In this document: piece by piece, positions 9,950-25,519 of the stretch
Numbering within the stretch: the stretch's first letter is position 1
How the letters are laid out: each line of letters begins with the position of its first letter
Source: Malania oleifera
Taxonomy: Eukaryota; Streptophyta; Magnoliopsida; Santalales; Ximeniaceae
DNA: 64,000 nt
NCBI RefSeq assembly: GCF_029873635.1
Contig: NC_080421.1
Coordinates: 3,905,629 to 3,969,628 of the forward strand
Reading direction: 5' to 3'
Notes under the pieces: model-generated
The model's input: the letters and a program-made list of their open reading frames with translations, nothing else
Databases searched by the model: none
What the model was told of the DNA's origin: nothing
Program-made: the position numbers and the translations under genes

Positions 9950-12568
9950 AAAAATAATTTTAAAAACATGTTTTTTATGGTAATTTTTTTGAAAAAGTGG
10001 AAAGGGACACGAATACTTAGTAGAATGGGACAAAATTTTGAGGGGGCAACAAAGGGCTATTTTGGTAATTAGACTAACAATGAATGGAGAATGTTTTAAG
10101 TGTGGCATGGGCCATGGGATTAACATTTGTTTTTCATGGCTTCATTGGAGTTCATGATGCATATGTTTTTTAATATATATATATTTGTTGTGTTTTTGGT
10201 TGAAGGCATTTATTGTAGGGATGTGTTTGATTTGTTATTATCTGATTTTGCACAAAAATAAAGCGTTGAATGGAATTATTCCATTTTATTCTTCAAATCA
10301 AATTAATAAGAGATAAATTTTTAAAAAATCAATTGTCGAGTTGCTCAAAATCTTTAAGATGATGAATTAAATAATTTGGTCTAAAAATAATTATCATTTC
10401 TCAAATATTAAGAAAAATTATAAATAATTTAAGGACCCAAATATTTTGAGGGAGCCCCAAATAAAATCTTTTAGAAAATCCAACCTAGCAGCCCACGTGT
10501 AAGCTAACATTATTGTACTCTGCCCTTCTGATCTTAGTTGAAGCATCACAATCAACTTTGAATTTTCCCCTTGGAATATTTTTTTTTTTTTTTTCTATTT
10601 AATGGTTGTGATGGACAACCAGAGTGGCCACAAGGTGACATTGGTCGTGGGGTGAAATGATAAATTCAAGAGCTGCACATGCTTGACTCACAATTTGGGT
10701 CTGGTTGTTCTCATAGAAATCATTTTCTCGGGAAATAGCATGTTACTTGCTACTTGCTATAGTGACACATACATCAGCGCATACGTTCCTTTCTAATTTT
10801 ATGATAGATGGTAGAATTGGGTGAATAATTTTGATTTTGAATATGGAAGATTATTATGTAATTCAAATAAGTTGGGTAATTGACTTATAATATAAATTTG
10901 TTGAATAAAAAATTAAGCTACTTGAAAAAAGGAAAGTAAGGGAAAATAAGAAAGAAACTCATTTTCCCTCATATTTTTCTTTTCTATTAAATACTATCAA
11001 AAAAGAAAAATTATTTTAACATAACAAAAGATTAAGAAAAATTAAATATTAGTGATATGTAATATCAAAATATCATTATAGATTTGGTATATTTTTTAAA
11101 TTTTCTTTCTCACTTTCCTAGATAACTTAATATGAAAATATGAATTCCTTGATATTTTTCTTTCCTTTCTCTAATATTTTTCGAATTTCAAATGTAACTC
11201 TAAGGGATAGCGCGTAAATTTAAATTGGCAAATGATGAATTTGTTATAAATGGACCGATTATATTAATTCTCATTTAGAGATGTGTCAACAGTCAACTCA
11301 TTCTTATCAAAATAATAATAAAAATAAAGTTGGACAAAGCAAAATGTAATAAACCCGGGTTAATGCATATCCTTGGCTTGCTTTTAGTGGAATGATAAGA
11401 TCAACTGAACACATCACAGATAAGACACTTAGGTTAGCAACCAGATGAGCACAACCGTGCCAAATTCAATTTCATGTATATATAATTATTGGATTATGAG
11501 TCATATTTAGAGGGTATCTACTTAGTATAGTTGCAAACCTTCTTATCTATTTAAACCAAGTTAATTGTGAAGGACGAAGTCACCATGATATATGGTATAA
11601 TATATTTGAGTCAAGACACAATATAATTGTATTATTATATGAAAGTATTTTAAATTTTTTGTATGGGACTATACATACATATTGTAGTCGAGGGTTGAAA
11701 CTATTAGTGAAGAATTAGTGAAGAATTCATCCACGTAAATTTGGTATAACCCTTAGAGATCAAGGCAACGATCAAAACATAATTTGAACACCTATATAAG
11801 AAAAGAAAATACAAACCTAAAATAACTTGAAATGAAAATTTGCTCTGAACTTTAACTTCATATTTTAGAGACTTTCCCCATCTTCGCAACAAATGTTTGG
11901 CAAAGATTCAATCCAACTAGCACTGAGCAAACATTTAATCCATAAAATAAAAGACACTGTCGAAGTTTAATTTCTAATAATACAAACTTCTTGCCAACAT
12001 ATGATCAATTCCTTCTTAATGATATAACATATATTATATAAAGAAACATGACTACAAGAAATTTCAGCAACATGAAAAAAGTACGAGAACTACAAGGAAC
12101 AGAGTATTTGTTTCCTACAAAATAATTTCACAGTTCCAGGACAGTAGGCTGTATGCAGCATCTTACATAATGCAACGTAACATTAGACATGCTGCCAAGC
12201 TGCTTGTCAACATAACAAAGCAAGTTACAAAAACATATATATAACCAAGTCCACTGAGGAAAATGGCAGGGTTTTGGCATTTCCATTGATGTAGTCTACC
12301 TGGGATCTGGTCAATACAACAATACCAATCTAGACCCAAAGAAACACAATATCAAGCACAATCACTGATATACAACTCACAACACAACTGTGAAAGCCAC
12401 GAACGAACCACCTGTTATGTTATATGAGCTTGGCAGTACAATCGGTTAGAGACTACAAGCCAAAGCCTACTGCTTACCCAAGGTGGAATGAGAAGAAAAG
12501 AGGTAGACGCTACTTGCACAGATGGGCTAGCTGAGTCAATCGTTTTCTGCCACAGCCTATATGCTTGA
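9950..12568. other. AT-rich intergenic DNA between the LTR element and the ROP gene
   Basis: No gene recognised. About 10925-11210 is a second copy of the AT-rich dispersed repeat seen at 6.6, 20.7 and 23.2 kb. The part nearest 12569 (about 12100-12568) should include the 3' UTR of the ROP gene. Short open frames here (for example at 11704-11892) have no support. Confidence 0.5.
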
Positions 12569-17571
<5,003 letters not shown>

Positions 17572-17757
17572 TCACGCTTCACTCTTCAACCATACATGCG
17601 AACTGTAAAGGGCAACTTCGAAACAGCGACAGAAACTCCCTACAGCTAAACCCTAGCAAACTCCAAACCCTGATCATTCATACGAACACTATGAACGCTG
17701 ATTTCAGATAGGTACAAAACCAATGTAGAGATACATCGAAACCCTAACACTAGGCAC

Positions 17758-17760
<3 letters not shown>

Positions 17761-17811
<51 letters not shown>
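17761..17811. repeat. (GA)25 microsatellite in the ROP 5' leader or promoter
   Basis: A perfect GA run of about 51 bases, roughly 240 bp upstream of the ROP start codon, reading as (CT)n on the gene's strand. CT/GA tracts near transcription starts are common in plants and bind BPC-type GAGA-binding factors; a role here is inference. Confidence 0.9.
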
Positions 17812-17813
<2 letters not shown>

Positions 17814-18006
17814 CACCTGCAACAGCGAGGAGAGAGAGACTCTGCACCGGGAAAGGATGCTGTAGAAGCGCTCGCTGACCAGACCAAGCCAGCATTCCGC
17901 CAGTTATTTTACTCTTACCTGAAAATCCCTGCAACCCAAACCCTCACCCCCTATATATTTTGCAAAATAAACATATATTCTTTTATTAAATCTTTTTATT
18001 TTTTTA

Positions 18007-18120
18007 GAAAAAAAATAAAAATATTATTAGATTCCTTAAAATAATTATTTTTTTTTTCTTGAAAAAAAAAATAAAAAGATTATTAGATTCCTTAAAATAA
18101 TTATTATTTTTTTTTTCTTG
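18007..18120. repeat. Two-copy tandem duplication (about 57-59 bp unit)
   Basis: ATTATTAGATTCCTTAAAAT followed by AATTATT and a T-run ending CTTG occurs twice in a row, separated by an A-rich stretch. A simple local duplication in AT-rich DNA. Confidence 0.85.
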
Positions 18121-18233
18121 AAATTTTCCCTTTTTAAAATTTAAATGAAATTTTAATTTATTATGAATGTTGTTATTTGAGCTCATAAATAAAGATAAGA
18201 TTACATTTTCAAATTTGGGAGTGATTTATAGTC

Positions 18234-20237
18234 TGTTGACCCTATGGGTCATATCCCGATTTTGATAATGACAAATACTCAAGTATTTGATGGTTTTCTA
18301 GTTCATGTGCATATCATGCATATCATTATTTGATGATGGTTAATGCATATCATGCATGTAGGAACTACAAAACTCAAAGACCTTAGAACGACTCTAAGTC
18401 CCTACACAAAATCATGACCTTAGAAAAACCTTAGAGATAACCCTTCGATCGACTGACCCTACTTAAAGAAGACCTAGAATAACCTTAGGACGCTCATACA
18501 TGCATATATATATGGTTATGTGGAAAGGGTGATAACATAATCAAATTGAATCGAAATGTATGAAAAATACATATTCAGTCGACCATACTTGAAAGTACAA
18601 TATCTCTCGGTCAACTGAACTAGGACCAGGTCAACAGTTTGACTACTGCCCGGTCAACCGAGCCATGCTAATTCATTCTCACCTGGTCAATCGAACTCCC
18701 TCGAAGTCAACTCTTTGACCTTACGGTCGACCGAGCCCAAAACATAAGCCAACGCCCTGGTCAACCGAGTTCTCATGTGTGAGAACTCAACGCTCCGGTC
18801 GACCAAATTACTCAGTTCAAAAGCTCTCGGTCGACCTAACTGTGAAGAAAAGAAAAATTGCCTTTGGGACGCCATGTCCAGTCGACCGAACTTCTAGTTC
18901 AATTTATGCCCGGTCGACCGAACGTGCACAACTCGATCAACCGAACCTTGCTTCGGTCGACCAATACTCTCGAGTTGCCCCAATATTTTTACCGTGGTTA
19001 AAATATTTAAACAGGGTTAATTGGATTCAAATGTTTTTAAAATAATATTAATAATACCCTACATGTCCTAATGATTATAATTTTTTCAACTTCTATATAT
19101 AGTCCATCATTTGCAAAGATTAATAGGGGGTTAGGATTCATGATTATAAAAAATCCTTAGAAAATATTTTGGCCCAAAATACTCATACTCATCTACTTCG
19201 TTTTCTTTGAACATCCAAGCCTAGAGAGAGTGTTTAGATTATTAGTGCTCCATTCTAAATAGCCTTATACTCTCATTGATATTTGTATTGTTTGATTTTT
19301 GTTGAGAGTTTGGCTAAGGTTCTTCCCACGGATTTAACTTGATAAATCTTGTGCTAAGAAAACTCTTTAACTTGAGGATCTTTGCATTGTCATTGCAAAA
19401 TTCCTTAAGTAATTATTTTTGTGTGCAAAATATTTTTCAAAACTTGTTTTCAAACAACTCTTATGCTTGATACAATTTGAGAAAATATTTTTGAATTCGT
19501 TTGAATAATATTACTAGCATCTGTGAAACACTAATCTGATATTTAGATTTCATACACTTTGCTTTCAAAGATTAGCTTGCTTGAACACTCTTGTACTTGA
19601 CTGAGTATAATCATTATATCGAGTATAGATTGCACATATACACCACTGAGCTTACAGTTTTTACATGTTTGGTGTGGATTGATTATTACTTGCGCATATT
19701 GTAGTATATATCTGCTTGATATGAGAAGCATATTTCCGTATACGTAAAAATTGTATTACACATTTGTTGTATTCCAGGCACGTGCCTGAAGAGGGAAACT
19801 AGCCCTGTTGAATAGTCTCAAACTGGCTTAGACCCGGTTAGGAAAGTTAGGTGCATCATCCTGGTAAGACATGTTAGTTAAGGTCAGCCCATTGAATTGA
19901 CCTAAGTGTAACCGGTGCCGCTTCACCCGTGAAGTGAGCCTTTAGTGGAATTCTCAGACTTGCGAGCTAGAGATGAGGACGTAGACATAGTTGGCTGAAC
20001 CCCGATAACATATCGCGCATGCATTTTATTTTTTCGTAAGTTATTTATCACGCATGTATGTTCTATTGTGAATATCGTGCATTACTTAATTTCCGAACAT
20101 TATATTTATCTGCACATTTGGAACTGTATAGACAGATCCTAGGTTGCGAATATACTACTGTTAGATTAGCTAAACTTAGGAATAAATTTTAATATTCCAA
20201 TTCATCCCCCCCTCTTGAGAATATACCAAAGCTAACA
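18234..20237. mobile_element. Solo LTR, 2.0 kb, TSD TAGTC
   Basis: Begins TGTTGACCC, ends AGCTAACA, with a perfect 5-bp duplication TAGTC at 18229-18233 and 20238-20242. No internal retroelement domains occur inside, so this is a recombined LTR. The lineage is unassigned; the CCCCCCTCTTGAG-type end resembles long-LTR Ty1/copia elements. It carries a block of GTCGAC-centred repeats at about 18574-18966 (separate entry). Confidence 0.88.
18574..18966. repeat. Block of about 14 GTCGAC-centred palindromic motifs inside the LTR
   Basis: Variants of CGGTCGACCGA recur every 20-40 bases, for example CCCGGTCGACCGAACG, ACGGTCGACCGAGCC and CCAGTCGACCGAACT. Many are perfect palindromes over 8-10 bases; others are decayed to GGTCAACCGA. 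Spacing is irregular, so this is an array of motifs rather than a true tandem repeat. Confidence 0.85.
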
Positions 20238-20242
20238 TAGTC

Positions 20243-21011
20243 CTTGAAAATATTTTTATTAGTGATATAATTTTTTACCTTTTGAATTATTAGAGAAATT
20301 TTTAAGTGATTAAAATATATCCCTTGATAAAAAATAAAATATAATTATGTTATGAAAATATGTAAATATTTAAGTATTTAACATGCAATTAATAAAAATA
20401 GTCGTACCTCATTCTAAGTAAACATAAATGATGAATTATTTTTTGAATTGAAAATTATGAGGATTAGTTTTTATTCCTAAAAAGCATCCCGTAAGTCTCA
20501 ACATCCAATCTCACTTTTTCTTTGCATGGAATTTTTTTTCATTTTTTTTTTTTTTTGTCTCCTACACTTTTTTTATCATATGTAAATGTTGAATAAATTT
20601 GGTGTGTATTTTTCATTAAAGATAATCTATTTTTAAAGCAAGTTATAATGTTGACCTTTTAAAAGTTTTAAGTGTATTGAAAATCTTCTCTTTATTTTTA
20701 AGATATATTTTAAAAATAAAATAGAATTTTAAAATATTTTTTATTTTATTTTTTCTCTATATTGAAATAAAAAAATATGTTCTACTATAATTAAAATGTA
20801 AGAAAAATTATATTTTATTTTTCTTCTCATTTTCTTCGATAACTAAATATGAAAAAGTATATTTTTCTTAATTTTTTCTTTACTTCCCCTCATATCTTCC
20901 TAGTTTTTTAAGAATTTTGTTTTAAAAGTGAAAAGAAAAATAATAGAAAATTTTATTTTTTAACATATTTTCTCTTTATGTCAAATATTGTTCTTAATGA
21001 AAATTTATTTT
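20243..21011. repeat. AT-rich interval with copy 3 of the dispersed AT-rich repeat
   Basis: About 20680-20960 shares motif order with the copies at 6.6, 10.9 and 23.2 kb (TTCTACTATAATTAAAATGT, then CTTCGATAACTAAATATG). The rest is AT-rich with no gene recognised. Confidence 0.4.
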
Positions 21012-21990
21012 TAGGTGTAGTGACCCGAATACTTATAACCTATTACAATCATAAATACTTTCTAATACTACACTTATATATAAATGCAATCCGTCCAAAC
21101 CAGGGAATCCCGGGTGTACCTACCATTACTGAAAATAAAAACCATACAGCGGGAGATTTCTAAAACATCCAAACGTTTTACCAGAGTTTTAACTGTTCCC
21201 AAATACATACATCTAACTACATGTCTATTTAATACAACCCAACCGAATGACAAAATAAAAGCACTGGTGACTTGCCAGGTCTGTCTAACACCCCCAGAAT
21301 GTTTAATCCCTACCTCATAGTGAGGGTCTTGAAAATGATTTGCATAATGGAGTGAAACACTTTTCAGTAAGACGGATTATATTATTATCAGTGTGTGGCT
21401 AGCATGAGTTCTTGTGTGAATATAAAACTTCCATTAATTAACCTTATATGAAAATTGCATTCAAACTGTACTAATCAGTATATTTGAAAATATATAATTT
21501 CTAAAAAATAAATTGTCAGCTCAATGTAACCCATTTATAATAAATTTGTCTATATATGCATAAAAGACACAACCTCGACTGCTGAAGTAGCGTCGTCACG
21601 CTATCACATACTCATACGATATGCTTCCCCCCATGACGAGTTGTACGACCTAAAGGCTGGACTCAAACTCACAGCCGACGGATCCGTAGCTGAGTCAAAA
21701 CTAATGTTGTAAGTACGATTATGCCTACCTATGGTCATCCAGAATTACCTCAGATGGGGCTCCCCGGCAAAAACCTCGAAGTAGTACTATGGCCTAGGTC
21801 TCCAATCAACTATCTCATATCATACTTCCATGCCCGCGTGATTGCATTCCCTACCCACATATAGTTACGGTACCGTGCTCACAATATCACATATCGCATA
21901 TCCACATGGTTCTAGAATCATATATGTCAATTTACACAATAAAAAATGTATTATAATTCATTTTGTATAAAAAAAATGTCATTCAATAAA

Positions 21991-22125
21991 ATCTGACCCT
22001 TGACCATCATATCAAAACTTGACCCTCGAACATTATATCGAAACTCGACCCCCAGCCATTATATCAAAACTCAGCCCCCGGCTGTTATATATCAAAACTC
22101 GACTCCCGACCGTCACATCACATAT
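21991..22125. repeat. Short tandem repeat, unit about 26-29 bp, 4-5 copies
   Basis: Imperfect units of the form ACTCGACCCCCAGCCATTAT followed by ATCAAA, inside the solo LTR. Confidence 0.8.
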
Positions 22126-22844
22126 TGTATAAAATCAGTTAAAACATTCTATTCACATATGTCATTTAAAAATTGTTCCCATGTCACACAATTTTCATTT
22201 GTTAACCATAAATAAAATAACTTGACTAGGAAAGACATAAGTTGCTAAAAATAGGGTACAAGCATCTCTAGGGTTTTATTTAACTTAAACTACATATTTT
22301 ATAGAAAATAGGAGATGATCAAACCATCCACAATAATTTTCCTAAAAAAATATACTGCATTTTATTCGGTCCATATTTTACAAAATAACTGACATAATAT
22401 AATTCTCTTACCTGTTTACTGCGAAGGTTCCTATGATGCGCCTAAAGTCCACCCTACGGCGATACAGAGTTCAAAATTCTGAAACCACATTTCCCTCAAT
22501 TCAATCAACTCAAATCTCATATTAGCAACGATTAAACATCCCTAGGCCCATACACTCCATTTAACTAATTACATGTTAGACAGATAGTCCATTTCTACCT
22601 TTACCTCAAATTTGCAATGATACCTTGAAAGACCTAATTCAAAAATCTACTCCGCTAAACTTGTAGAAAAATACTCTTAGATCCTCATGGCGACTTCCAA
22701 TCGTTGATTCGGGTGACGAACGACGAGAAATCATAGAGAGAAGGGGTGAGGACGTGGGTTTAAAGAGAGAGAGAAAAAAAAATATTTGATTTCTTAATAA
22801 AGAAGTAAGTTAAAAACCTATTTATAGGCCATTGACTCGGCCAA

Positions 22845-23055
22845 CTTCGTCGACAAAATGGAGCCTTTGTCGATGAATTGCAGAAGGACATTCGTCGACA
22901 AAAGAAGGGGTTCATCTACGAATCTTAAACTTGAAATTTCTTGTCGCTCGGTATTTCTTTGTCAACAACGCCTGAACTTCGTCGATGAGTCACAGAAGGG
23001 AATTCGTCGATGAGTCATGGAAGGGAATTCGTAGACGAAAACAAAAGATTCATCG
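22845..23055. repeat. Block of about 8 GTCGAC/ATCGAT-type motifs inside the LTR
   Basis: Motifs such as CTTCGTCGACAAAA, ATTCGTCGACAAAAG, TTCGTCGATGAGT and TTCATCGATGAG recur every 20-40 bases. They closely resemble the array in the unrelated solo LTR at 40.36-40.67 kb. Confidence 0.8.
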
Positions 23056-23140
23056 ATGAGTTCTGCTATTTGCCCTATTTAAATTTTCTTTTCTTCTTTT
23101 CTTATTTATTTCCTTATTTTTTGGGTTTTGGTTTCTACAT

Positions 23141-23910
23141 TAAGGCTTGTTTGAATTAAGGATTTGGTTACAAAAAGGAAAAGAAAAAAAAAAAAAAAAA
23201 AAGGTAACTCATTTTTCATTATACTTTTCCTCTATACCAATATTATTAAAAAAGAAAATTTATTTTAATATGATTAAAATAAGGGCGAAAAACATTGACT
23301 TTCATTGAAATTTGATAAAATTACACTAACCTCTCCTAAGAGTTCTAAAATTTCGAAGACCTATCATAATTTTTTTTCAAAACGGCACACACTTCTCATT
23401 GTATTTTATAATATAAAAAAATCTTTTAAAGGAAGATTTGTATTTTTTTGACAAATCTCAAAAAAAGTCAATGTAACTTTTGAAACCTCAAAGATGTCCT
23501 TATCTTTTTGCCAAGCCTCAGAGAGTTCAATGTTTTTTACTCAAAAAAAATAAAGAAAAATCAAATGTAAATGATTTGCTGGATCATGATTTTTTTCATT
23601 GGGTTGGCATAATTTTTGTTTTCTTTCTTATTTTTCTTGATAACCAAATGTGAGAAAATAAATTCCTTCAAATTTTTCTTTCCTTTCTCGCCAAGTAACA
23701 ATCAAGGTCTTAATATGATTAAAAATTAAGAATAATCTAATCTTAGTAATATGTAAAATCAAAATTTTATTCATTGATTTGGTGTATATTTTTATTTTTT
23801 CTTACTTTTTCTAATAACAAAACACCAAAACATAGAATCTTTCATATTTTCTTTTCCTTTCATCAATATTTTCCAAGCTCCAAAAGGGTCATAAGGCATA
23901 TTTTATTATG
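23141..23910. repeat. AT-rich dispersed repeat, copy 4, interrupted by a second MITE-like element
   Basis: The outer parts (23141-23280 and about 23560-23910) match the AT-rich family at 6.6, 10.9 and 20.7 kb. The middle is a different repeat (separate entry). The outer ends, TTAAGGCTTGTTTGAATTAA and CCAAAAGGGTCATAAGGC, are weakly inverted. Confidence 0.45.
23282..23556. mobile_element. MITE-like element nested in the AT-rich repeat
   Basis: The ends are inverted: AAAAACATTGACTTTCATTG at left, and AAAAACATTGAACTCTCTGA as reverse complement of the right end. A related copy lies at about 28910-29165. No coding potential. Confidence 0.5.
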
Positions 23911-25190
23911 AAAAATAGTTTTCATTTTTCATTTTCAAATTTCTAAATGATTATAGGAATGCCCCTTTGTTTTTTACTTTTTCAAAACAAATATTTTTTT
24001 CTAACTTTCACATACAAATTTAAAAATTTTGAAAATAAAACTGTATTCCATGAGTAAATAAGACCTTTTTTTTAAAAAAAAATTAGTCTTTAAATTACAA
24101 TAAATAAATGATGATGGAGGAAGCACTTATTTGAAATATTTTGCGCAAACTTAATTCATTTTTATTTATAGTATATTTTTAAATTTTGAAGTTTCAAAGG
24201 AATTAGAAAGAATAAAATAACGTACGCAAATAAAAAAGGAAACACAATACATTATTAGAGTAAGTGACAAAATAATAACTATCGAGTAGTTTACAATAAA
24301 TTCATCCTTTTATTTGAACGATTTTTTTTTGTAAATACAATGGTTGAATTAATTTTTAATGTATAGTAGGTATGTTCTAAGTTGGAGCTAGTAAAACTTT
24401 CCTATCAAAATTTACTCGCAATAATGGCAACATTGCAACCCATTCTTCAAACTTTTGTAATTAAGGGTAATTAAGAACCCTAACTTCACAATTTTAAATT
24501 AAAATCCAATAAGTCCAAAATTCAATATATGCATAATGATACAAAGAATTAATGTTGAAGGAAGACACTTAAATCCAGGTTCATGCACGTCCAAACAAGG
24601 TCGGAAATTTAAGTCCACAATCATCAAGAGACAAGAAATTAATTAGTAATGTTGCTGCTTGAAAATCGAACAATTTTTCATGAATTGTTCCCTGATCACG
24701 GATATTTGAAAAAGATCAAACAAGAATGATTTGGAGGACTGGAGGTGTATTTTGAGAGATCACTCCAATGTCTAAGTAAGAGACTAGAAAAAATTATTTA
24801 ATCTTCAATTAGATCTTAAATTTAAAACATTCAATTCCAACTAGACTGATTAATTATTAAGTTTGAAATTTTTTGAAATATTTGGAATAGTGGAACAAAG
24901 TACCATTATTTGGATTGTTTAAGATTTTTGACGCATAAAATCACCTCTAGTAATTTAATTATATTATGTACGTGTCAAAACTTTAAGTGTGTAAAGCACG
25001 AATGTTGCAAACTAGACTAACAAAGGCACCGGTAAAAGTCAATAATTTATTTTTATTTTTTGATTGCATTATTATTTTCTATTTATTATTTATTATATTT
25101 TTGGGGAGGGGTGGTTAAATATTAGAACCCAACTTTGGCTGCATTTAAAAAGGAGGTGGGTAGATAGGAAAAAGAAGATGGGGTCAAAAT
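23911..25190. other. AT-rich intergenic DNA with a decayed Tat-type LTR scrap
   Basis: No gene recognised. About 24650-24800 retains the order of the Tat-type LTR end seen at 9.5 kb: a GAACAA stretch, CCCTGATCACGG, GAAAAAGATCAAAC, GGAGGACTGG, then GAGATCACTCCAATGTCTAAG. It looks like an old diverged fragment. Confidence 0.4.
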
Positions 25191-25194
25191 CATT

Positions 25195-25196
<2 letters not shown>

Positions 25197-25236
<40 letters not shown>
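25197..25236. repeat. (TA)n microsatellite
   Basis: About 38-40 bases of alternating TA upstream of the SINE. Confidence 0.95.
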
Positions 25237-25238
<2 letters not shown>

Positions 25239-25289
25239 AGAGGATTAATTAGATCACTTACACGCAAGATGAAGGAAGAGAGAGAGAGA

Positions 25290-25500
25290 CTCCCAAGTTG
25301 TAGCTCAGTTGATAGGGCGGATGTTGGGAGTGCCTTTCAAGAGATCAGGGATACATCCCCCCGGGTTCGATTCCTGCGACTGGCTCCTGAATTTACCATC
25401 TCTGTGGAATTGTGGGGTCAGCTGCCACGGGGCGTGGGATTAGTCGCGTGGACCGTAAAAAGAACGTGTGGACACCCGGCGATATTCAAAAAAAAAAAAA
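25290..25500 (+). mobile_element. tRNA-derived SINE
   Basis: The head contains an RNA polymerase III A box (TAGCTCAGTTGATAGGG, from 25301) and a B box (GGTTCGATTCC, 25364-25374), as in a tRNA gene. A non-tRNA body follows, ending in an A13 tail (25488-25500). GAAGAGAGAGAGAGA occurs on both sides (25275-25289, 25502-25516) and may be the target duplication, though the GA repeat makes this ambiguous. A true tRNA cloverleaf is not complete, which supports SINE over tRNA. Confidence 0.8.
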
Positions 25501-25519
25501 TGAAGAGAGAGAGAGAGAG

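Larger units (their letters stand above)
21017..23139 (-). mobile_element. Solo LTR, 2.1 kb, Ty3/gypsy Tekay/Del-like
   Basis: Starts TGTAGTGACCCGAATA and ends GGTTTCTACA. The TSD is TTAGG (21012-21016) against TTAAG (23140-23144), one mismatch. In reverse complement its middle matches the LTR at 43.2-45.0 kb (segments around GGTAGGCATAATCGTACTTA), so it lies in minus orientation. No internal domains. Contains a short tandem repeat (21991-22125) and a GTCGAC-motif block (about 22845-23055). Confidence 0.82.

Noticed and set aside
17704-17934. Open frame with a Ser-Leu run upstream of the ROP gene
   Set aside because: It translates the (GA/CT) microsatellite in the leader region.
22000-22215. 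Small protein with repeated Tyr-His-Ile segments
   Set aside because: It arises from the 26-29 bp tandem repeat inside a solo LTR.
25064-25252. Short protein with a Tyr-Ile run
   Set aside because: The run is a translated (TA)n microsatellite.
25290-25380. A functional tRNA gene
   Set aside because: A and B boxes are present, but the acceptor stem and a full cloverleaf are not, and the unit continues into a SINE body with an A tail.
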